Shown: one piece after another, positions 58,879 to 64,000 of the stretch | Position numbering within the stretch: position 1 is the stretch's first letter | Layout of the letters: every line of letters begins with the position of its first letter | From: Hymenobacter cheonanensis | GTDB lineage: Bacteria; Bacteroidota; Bacteroidia; Cytophagales; Hymenobacteraceae | Assembly (NCBI RefSeq): GCF_030581075.1 | Contig: NZ_JAUQSW010000010.1 | Span: 166,986 to 230,985, forward strand | Length of the DNA stretch: 64,000 bases | Direction of reading: 5' to 3' | Program-made: the position numbers and the translations under genes | Notes under the pieces: model-generated | What the model was told of the DNA's origin: nothing | Seen by the model: the letters and a program-made list of their open reading frames with translations, nothing else | Databases searched by the model: none

Positions 58879-61800
58879 TTAGGGGGTAGGAAGCGGGAGC
58901 ACGTAGGAGAAAATCAGCCGGTAGCGGGGGTCCTGCCGGGGGTCGGGGCTGGGCTCATAGTAGGGCTCGCTAGCAGTGGGCCTGTCGCTTAGCTCGTCGT
59001 TTTCATAATACTCAAACTCGGCTAGGGTAAGCGTGGCCCCGGCGGCGGCAGGCAGCATCCCGGCGGGCAGTTTCAGTATGGTATCTTCTTTATTATCAAT
59101 TTGTTGATGATAGCAGAAATGACCAGCGTTTGCCTGCGGCGGCCCTAGCCCACTGTTTGCGTCTATAAATTCGGTGGCCGCTTCCAGTGCCGCTTCGGTG
59201 CCGGGCTGCTCGATGGGCGCCAGGTACCGGGCCGCCTCGGGGGTGGCCGGACTGATGTAGCAGGCGAGCAGATTGGGGGGGCCGGGCCGCTGGTGGCTAG
59301 GGTTGAGGCCGGCGGGCCAGCTTATGCGCAGCTCTGCCGCTCGCGTTATCGTCAGGCTGCGGGGCGGCAGGGGCTGCCAGAAATCGGTCAGCACCAGCTT
59401 CGAGAAGCAGTAATGCTCGGAGGGGTGCCCGCCCACCAGGGGCCTGATGCTGTGCGGCTGATAGCGCGCCAGCGCCAGGCGCACAAACGGGAAGTACTCC
59501 GCCAGCAGGGCCGCCTCGTCCAGGTACACATCCACGTAAAACTTTCCCTCGCGGTAGTAATAGTCGGCGGTGTCATCGGTGTAGCCGGCCCAGCAGTTGA
59601 GCTGCTCCGGCGAGGCAAAGCACACCTCGTAAAGCACGTAGCGCAGGCAGTGCTGGCTCAGGATTTCCAGGCCGGGGCCGGTGCCGGCAAACTGCGGCTT
59701 GTCCCACTCCAGGTCGCCGAGCGGCACCTCGTACACGGGCCTGGGCTTGCCCGCCGCATCCCGAAAAAACGTATCATCCATCGTTCGCCCAATGCCCTGC
59801 ACCGTGGCAATGGGGTCGCTGCCCAGCTGGCTGATGAGCTGGCTGACGCTCAGCTCCTGGTAGCCGGCCGCCGGCGGGCCGAAGGCCAGGGTATTGCGCG
59901 AAGAAAAGACCGGCGGGCTCCAGCCCGCCGGCGGTGTGCCGGGGTCGAGGCCGAAAAAGATGGCCACCTGCTCGCCCCAGCCCGTGCAGTACCAGTCGCC
60001 CTCGAAGTACAGGCGCACGGCCCGGCAGCTGCGCGCCACGGGCCAGCCACTCTGCAGCTGGGTGGCCGTGGGCGCGGGGCCGGGCGGGTGCCAGTGCAGC
60101 AGCGGCACCAGCTTTTCCAGCACCGGCTCGGGCGGGCGGGCGGTGCTGCGCACTTGCAGCAGGTCGGTGGCGGGGGCTTCCAGCAGCTCTTTGCGCAGCT
60201 TTGCATCGTTGTAGTGCGGTGCCGGGGGCGCGGCGGGGGCGCCGGGGCTAGCCGGCAGCAGCGCCTGCTCCACGGTGGCCACCAGCTTGCTGAGCGGGGC
60301 AAAGGCGTGGCCCGTAATGCTGTGCGCATCGTCGGGGCTGTGGGCTAGCCGGTCCTCGAAGTAGGCGCTGAACTTCGACACGGCCTCCACTTCGTAGGCC
60401 ACCCGGTAGGCGCGGGTGCCGGGCAGGGTGTGGCGCAGCTGGTCGAAGCACACATCGCGCTCGCGCACGGGGTCGGCGGGGCCGCTGCCGCTGCGCCGGG
60501 GCTGGATGCCCGCCTGCACGGGGAGCTTGCTCACCTCCACCCGGTAGCCGAGCGGGGCGCGCCGGTCGCACACCACGCCTGCCACCAGGGCGTGCAGGCG
60601 GTAGGTTTCGGCCGTAAGCACCGGAAACTCGCTGAACGCCAGGCTAAACTCCAGGCTGGCCGCACCGGGCGCGCGCTCCTGGGCCGCAAAGCTCTGGCAA
60701 AGTACCTGTAGCTGAAACTGGGGGTCGGGGCTGCCGGCCGCCTGGGTGTAGCGCTGGTAGAGCAGGCAGGGCTTCTCGACGGCGTGCACAAACGTGACGG
60801 GCGGCTGGTGCGGGGCTGGCTGCTGGGCGGGCGGCAGGTCGGCCGCCGCCCAGGTAAGGGGCACGCTCAGCGGCGAGGTGTACACCTGCGTGATGCCTGC
60901 CAAAAACAGCTCATCGCGCGGCCACTGGAGCGCGGGCCTGGCCGCCGCAGTGGCAGGAGCCGCCGGCCCGCTGGCAGCCGGGGGCCGGCACGGTTTGGGG
61001 AGCAGGCAGGCCAGGCTCATCTCGTGCGCAAAGCCCCGCCGCAGCTTAAAAATACTTTGCACATACTGCGGGCAGTCGGGCGCCTGGGCTGCCGTTTTTT
61101 CCAGCACCAGGCTGGCCACGCCGGCCGCCGGCTGCGCCGTTGTCAGGCAGAGCCGGTGGTAGGGCTTCTTCCGCCACTGGTCCCACTTGTCGCTCATGGC
61201 CGCCAGCCCCATGGGCAGCTCGTAGAGGTGGCCGTCCAGGGTCAGCTCGTAGCCATCCACTACGGGGTCGGTGAGGTAGCTCACGTAGCCGTCTTCGCGC
61301 ACGCGGGGCGCGGTTTCGGCCGGGCTGGCTTCGGGGGCCGCCACGTAGTCCCAGTCGATGAGCTGCCGAAACAGGGTGGCCGGGCTGCCGGCCTGCCGCA
61401 GCGCATCTACTACGCCGTGCTGCATCAGCAGCGCCAGGCTCATGCGGGGCGGGGCTAGCAGCCGCACATCGTCGATGGGCTCGGCTACCAGCTTGGTGCC
61501 ATCGAAGCAGCTGCGCACAACCAAGGTATGGGGCTGCTCGTGGGTGCCCTTGCCCCAGTGCTGCTGCCGGGGGTTGGTGGTACTCAGGAAGATGCGCGGC
61601 AGTTGCACGCCATCGACGCGCCGGTGCGTAATGGGGCGGGTGAAGATGTCGGCAACCGGCTGGCCGCTCCCAGCTGAGGCGGGCTTCGAGCTTAGAAAGT
61701 CTTTGAATTTGGCATGCACGCTGCCCGCGCACCAGTCGCCGCCCGCGCGCAGGCGCTCGTGTACGGGCGGGGCGCTCTGGCCGGCCAGGTCAACCGGCCG

Positions 61801-63747
61801 CAGGGCAAAGCTGTAGCGCCACAAAAAGCGCAGCGGCACCAGCGACTGCGCCGCGGCCGTGGCGCGAATGCGCAGGCCGGGGGCACGGTACTCTTCCTCC
61901 TTTTCCTCGGCGTTGCCGAAGGGAGTTACCAGGTTCCAGTCGTTCCAGTGAAACAGCTCTTCGTCGGTGTAAAAGAGCGTGTCGTCGGTGCTGGCCTGCA
62001 CCGACTCTAGCAGCCAGCCTTCCAGCTCATCGTGCCCTAGCGGCTGCTGCGGGCGGGCCGGCGCGGCATAGGTTTCCCGCTTGCTGCAAAGCGACGAGGC
62101 CAGCAGCTCGTCGTGCCGGTTCAGCGCTACCACATCTACCCGGTAGCCATGGTGCACGTTGTGCTGGTAGATGAGGGCCGAGTTGACCAGCAGCGCCGCA
62201 ATGCCGGTGTTGTCGGCCTCGCCGCCCGCCGGGGCCTGCCGGATGGCCCGCAAGCGCTGCACGCTGGGGTTTTGGGCCAGCACCGCGCTCAGCACATCGG
62301 GCAGGTTGCTGACGCTGAGGGTAATGCCGCTGGCCGAGTAGCCGTTGTGCTGGCTGCCCCGCTGCTGGCTAGCCCCGGCCACGGCCGGCGACAAGCGCTG
62401 GAGCAGGTCGGTGGCCGTGGCCGGGGCAATTTTGAGGCTACCGCGCTGCCGCAGCACCACGTTTTCCAGCTGCCTGAACAATTGGCTGCGGTTGAGCAGC
62501 TGGCTTTTCACGCTAAACCGGGGGTTGTGCATCAGCACGTAGTCGCGAAAGCCAGCAAACAGCGCCGCGTCGCGGGCCTGGCTGGCATCGGCCTCCTCCT
62601 GCCAGCTGCCCACGCGCCAGCGCAGCGAGTGGGTAGTGGGCGCCAGGTCGCCCTCCCCCGGCCCGGCCGCCAGCAGCTCTACGGCCGTAAACGCGCAGCT
62701 CACGTCGAGCTTGTTCAGCCAGGCCAGCCAATAGTCGCCGGTAGTGGCCGGGGCGGCGTTGAGAATACGCTGCAGGAAATCCTCCTTATCTTCCATCGAG
62801 AAGATAGAGTTGTTGAGGTCGGGCTGCAGGTCATCCAGGGCAAAAACGTCGTCATCGACGGCGAGGAAGAAGCGCGGCTCGTTAGGCTGGCTGGCAGGCA
62901 CCTTTTTAAGCAGCTCAGCCCGAGCCGCTTCCACCTCCCTGGCTTCCAAGGTGTAGTGCCAGAGCCAGCCGGTGCGGCGCAGCAGCTCGGGGTGCTGGGC
63001 ATAGGCCGCAAAGCGCTTGTGAAACTCGCTCGACTCGGCCAGGTTGCGCTCGTTCACCTCGGTCAGCTCCAGCCGCAGCAGCAGTCTGTTCAGCTCCAGC
63101 TTGTAGTCGGCATAGATGGCTTCGAGGCGCTGGTGCAGCCTAGCCAGCGGGGGCGAGCGGCGGGGCAGTTCGCGCAGCAGCGGGTGCGCCAGCAGGGCCG
63201 GTACATCGAGCGCTTTTGCGTCCAGCTCGGCTATCATATCGTGCAGCACCCGCCCAAAGGCCAGCTGCTCGCGGCCCGTGGTGGTGGCCGCGGGCTGCTG
63301 GCGCAGGGCGCGGGCGGCTTCCCGCAGGGCTTGCTGCAGGCTGGCGCGCAGGCTATCGGCCGTCAGGAGCTTGGCCAGGCGAAAGGGCGTGGGCGGGTCT
63401 TGCCAGTTGCTGACCGGGGTATCGGGGGGCATCATCTGGTGCCACAGCTGCTGGTTTTGGGCGGCCTGGTAGCCCCTGGCGGCTGGCCCGGTAGTGCTGG
63501 CCAGCAGCCGGGAGCCATACGGCTGCCAGCCGGGCCCAAAGGCGTAGAGGCGGAAGCGAATGGCGCGCTCGAAAAAAGCTGCGTACTGTGGCCAGCTGGC
63601 TACCTCGGGGTAGTCGCGCCCCAGCTCGACGCGGCTGCCGCGCTGAAACAGCTGCGGACTCAGCGACAGCGCCACTTGCAGGCAGCCCGCCTTATCGACG
63701 GAGCTGGCGGGCAGCGCCGTGGCAATGATGCGGATATCCTTGCTCAT
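58879..63747 (-). CDS. Giant protein of unknown function, 1622 residues
   Basis: The start at ATG 63747 gives 1622 residues without a signal peptide or membrane helices. It begins MSKDIRIIATALPASSVDKA and has an alternating hydrophobic N-terminal pattern (LQVALSLSPQLF, FFERAIRFRLYAFG). A helical region lies near 150-270 and mixed, largely beta-like sequence follows to the C-terminal FSYVLPLPTP. No known domain or internal repeat is recognised. Resemblance to large proteins from toxin-complex or extracellular-injection loci crossed my mind, but I cannot support it. Its start overlaps the stop of the upstream coiled-coil gene (ATGA). It is a convincing gene: consistent codon use over nearly 4.9 kb and tight coupling on both sides. 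Confidence 0.8.
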   Translation of the reverse strand: MSKDIRIIATALPASSVDKAGCLQVALSLSPQLFQRGSRVELGRDYPEVASWPQYAAFFERAIRFRLYAFGPGWQPYGSRLLASTTGPAARGYQAAQNQQLWHQMMPPDTPVSNWQDPPTPFRLAKLLTADSLRASLQQALREAARALRQQPAATTTGREQLAFGRVLHDMIAELDAKALDVPALLAHPLLRELPRRSPPLARLHQRLEAIYADYKLELNRLLLRLELTEVNERNLAESSEFHKRFAAYAQHPELLRRTGWLWHYTLEAREVEAARAELLKKVPASQPNEPRFFLAVDDDVFALDDLQPDLNNSIFSMEDKEDFLQRILNAAPATTGDYWLAWLNKLDVSCAFTAVELLAAGPGEGDLAPTTHSLRWRVGSWQEEADASQARDAALFAGFRDYVLMHNPRFSVKSQLLNRSQLFRQLENVVLRQRGSLKIAPATATDLLQRLSPAVAGASQQRGSQHNGYSASGITLSVSNLPDVLSAVLAQNPSVQRLRAIRQAPAGGEADNTGIAALLVNSALIYQHNVHHGYRVDVVALNRHDELLASSLCSKRETYAAPARPQQPLGHDELEGWLLESVQASTDDTLFYTDEELFHWNDWNLVTPFGNAEEKEEEYRAPGLRIRATAAAQSLVPLRFLWRYSFALRPVDLAGQSAPPVHERLRAGGDWCAGSVHAKFKDFLSSKPASAGSGQPVADIFTRPITHRRVDGVQLPRIFLSTTNPRQQHWGKGTHEQPHTLVVRSCFDGTKLVAEPIDDVRLLAPPRMSLALLMQHGVVDALRQAGSPATLFRQLIDWDYVAAPEASPAETAPRVREDGYVSYLTDPVVDGYELTLDGHLYELPMGLAAMSDKWDQWRKKPYHRLCLTTAQPAAGVASLVLEKTAAQAPDCPQYVQSIFKLRRGFAHEMSLACLLPKPCRPPAASGPAAPATAAARPALQWPRDELFLAGITQVYTSPLSVPLTWAAADLPPAQQPAPHQPPVTFVHAVEKPCLLYQRYTQAAGSPDPQFQLQVLCQSFAAQERAPGAASLEFSLAFSEFPVLTAETYRLHALVAGVVCDRRAPLGYRVEVSKLPVQAGIQPRRSGSGPADPVRERDVCFDQLRHTLPGTRAYRVAYEVEAVSKFSAYFEDRLAHSPDDAHSITGHAFAPLSKLVATVEQALLPASPGAPAAPPAPHYNDAKLRKELLEAPATDLLQVRSTARPPEPVLEKLVPLLHWHPPGPAPTATQLQSGWPVARSCRAVRLYFEGDWYCTGWGEQVAIFFGLDPGTPPAGWSPPVFSSRNTLAFGPPAAGYQELSVSQLISQLGSDPIATVQGIGRTMDDTFFRDAAGKPRPVYEVPLGDLEWDKPQFAGTGPGLEILSQHCLRYVLYEVCFASPEQLNCWAGYTDDTADYYYREGKFYVDVYLDEAALLAEYFPFVRLALARYQPHSIRPLVGGHPSEHYCFSKLVLTDFWQPLPPRSLTITRAAELRISWPAGLNPSHQRPGPPNLLACYISPATPEAARYLAPIEQPGTEAALEAATEFIDANSGLGPPQANAGHFCYHQQIDNKEDTILKLPAGMLPAAAGATLTLAEFEYYENDELSDRPTASEPYYEPSPDPRQDPRYRLIFSYVLPLPTP

Positions 63748-64000
63748 GAACAGGGCAGCATGGGGGTGAAATAATACGTGTCGTAGAGGCTGGCCAGGCG
63801 GCTCAGCGACTCGCCTCTGTCTTGCAGCTGCCGCTGCTGGGCCATCGCCATGTCACGGTATTCGGCTTCGGCGCGGCGGGCGTGGGCCAGGCGCTGCTCG
63901 GCGCGGCGCAGGCGGCCCAGCACCCGGTTGCGGCGCTGCTCCAGGCGCGCCAGGCGGGCGCTGCCCACCGGCGGCGGCACCGCCAAGGGTGGCGGTGGGG
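63744..64000 (-). CDS. C-terminal part of a coiled-coil protein, continuing beyond the right edge
   Basis: The frame is open to the window edge, so only the last 85 or so residues are seen; a TTG at 63986 is a possible start but the frame continues upstream with Pro-rich codons. The visible part is a charged helix with heptad character (RLARLEQRRNRVLGRLRRAE and QRLAHARRAEAEYRDMAMAQ), then SLASLYDTYYFTPMLPCS. Its stop overlaps the start of the giant gene by 4 nt. It probably belongs to the same operon and to a larger protein upstream. Confidence 0.6.
   Translation of the reverse strand, partial: PPPPLAVPPPVGSARLARLEQRRNRVLGRLRRAEQRLAHARRAEAEYRDMAMAQQRQLQDRGESLSRLASLYDTYYFTPMLPCS

Noticed and set aside
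58879..63747. Assignment of the 1622-residue protein to a toxin-complex subunit
   Set aside because: Only a loose impression of similarity; no motif could be named to support it.
62113..63774. Open frame of over 550 codons on the + strand
   Set aside because: It lies fully antisense to the 1622-residue gene, has no domain or start context, and long antisense frames are expected in DNA this rich in G+C.
63744..63986. Complete 80-residue gene starting at TTG 63986
   Set aside because: The frame stays open to the window edge, so a longer gene cut by the edge is more likely.

Overview
The window looks like a chromosomal segment of a GC-rich Bacteroidota in the Hymenobacter/Cytophagales neighbourhood. 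The grounds are a SusC/SusD pair, DUF3127 and DUF1571 proteins, UxuA beside an SDR-type mannonate oxidoreductase, -7 promoter elements of the form TAnnTTTG, and heavy use of the hexamer GCTAGC. No rRNA, tRNA, CRISPR array, insertion sequence or phage gene was seen. Taxonomy is inferred from gene content, not from a database search.

Layout. 0-5.7 kb: envelope genes (partial glycosyltransferase, LpxH-like phosphoesterase, small membrane protein), a secreted protein, a Nudix hydrolase, a RhlE-like helicase, a conserved unknown protein and a tiny lipoprotein. 6.6-18.3 kb: an XRE regulator with a Pro/Ala-rich linker, an L,D-transpeptidase lipoprotein, an M1 aminopeptidase, cyanophycinase, an FdhF/YdeP-type molybdoenzyme, an isoaspartyl peptidase, DUF3127 and AlbA_2 proteins, and a 38-residue basic protein. 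18.4-27.3 kb: two divergent esterases (one fused in frame to a DinB domain), then a same-strand run of ATP-grasp ligase, carboxylate-amine ligase (GCS2 type), class I glutamine amidotransferase-like protein, a second ATP-grasp-like ligase, a DUF1232 protein, a YCII-like protein and a LysM/DUF1571 protein. 27.3-42.7 kb: mostly housekeeping genes (2,4-dienoyl-CoA reductase-like SDR, epimerase-like protein, HI0933-family flavoprotein, four-helix-bundle protein, DeaD-like helicase, cold-shock protein, thioesterase, AddA/RecB-like helicase-nuclease, S8 peptidase, YitT protein, MOSC protein), with one AT-rich orphan gene. 42.9-55.9 kb: a polysaccharide utilisation locus with LacI regulator, SusC, SusD, beta-glucuronidase, an agarase-like glycosidase, a carbohydrate acetylesterase, mannonate oxidoreductase and mannonate dehydratase; it points to a glucuronate-bearing, probably acetylated glycan. 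56-64 kb: a minus-strand group of unrecognised proteins, including one of 1622 residues, that runs off the right edge.

The main candidates for something new are: the 20.1-25.4 kb ligase cluster, which looks built to make an unknown amide-linked peptide or conjugate, with two beta-aspartyl/isopeptide hydrolases a few kilobases away; the unrecognised operon at the right edge; and several families of palindromic repeats. One repeat is a 53-bp inverted repeat whose arms contain the stop codons of both flanking convergent genes. Another, 111 bp long, lies in frame inside the signal-peptide region of a glycosidase gene.

Functions are assigned from motifs and overall resemblance read by eye. No alignment, search or statistics could be run.
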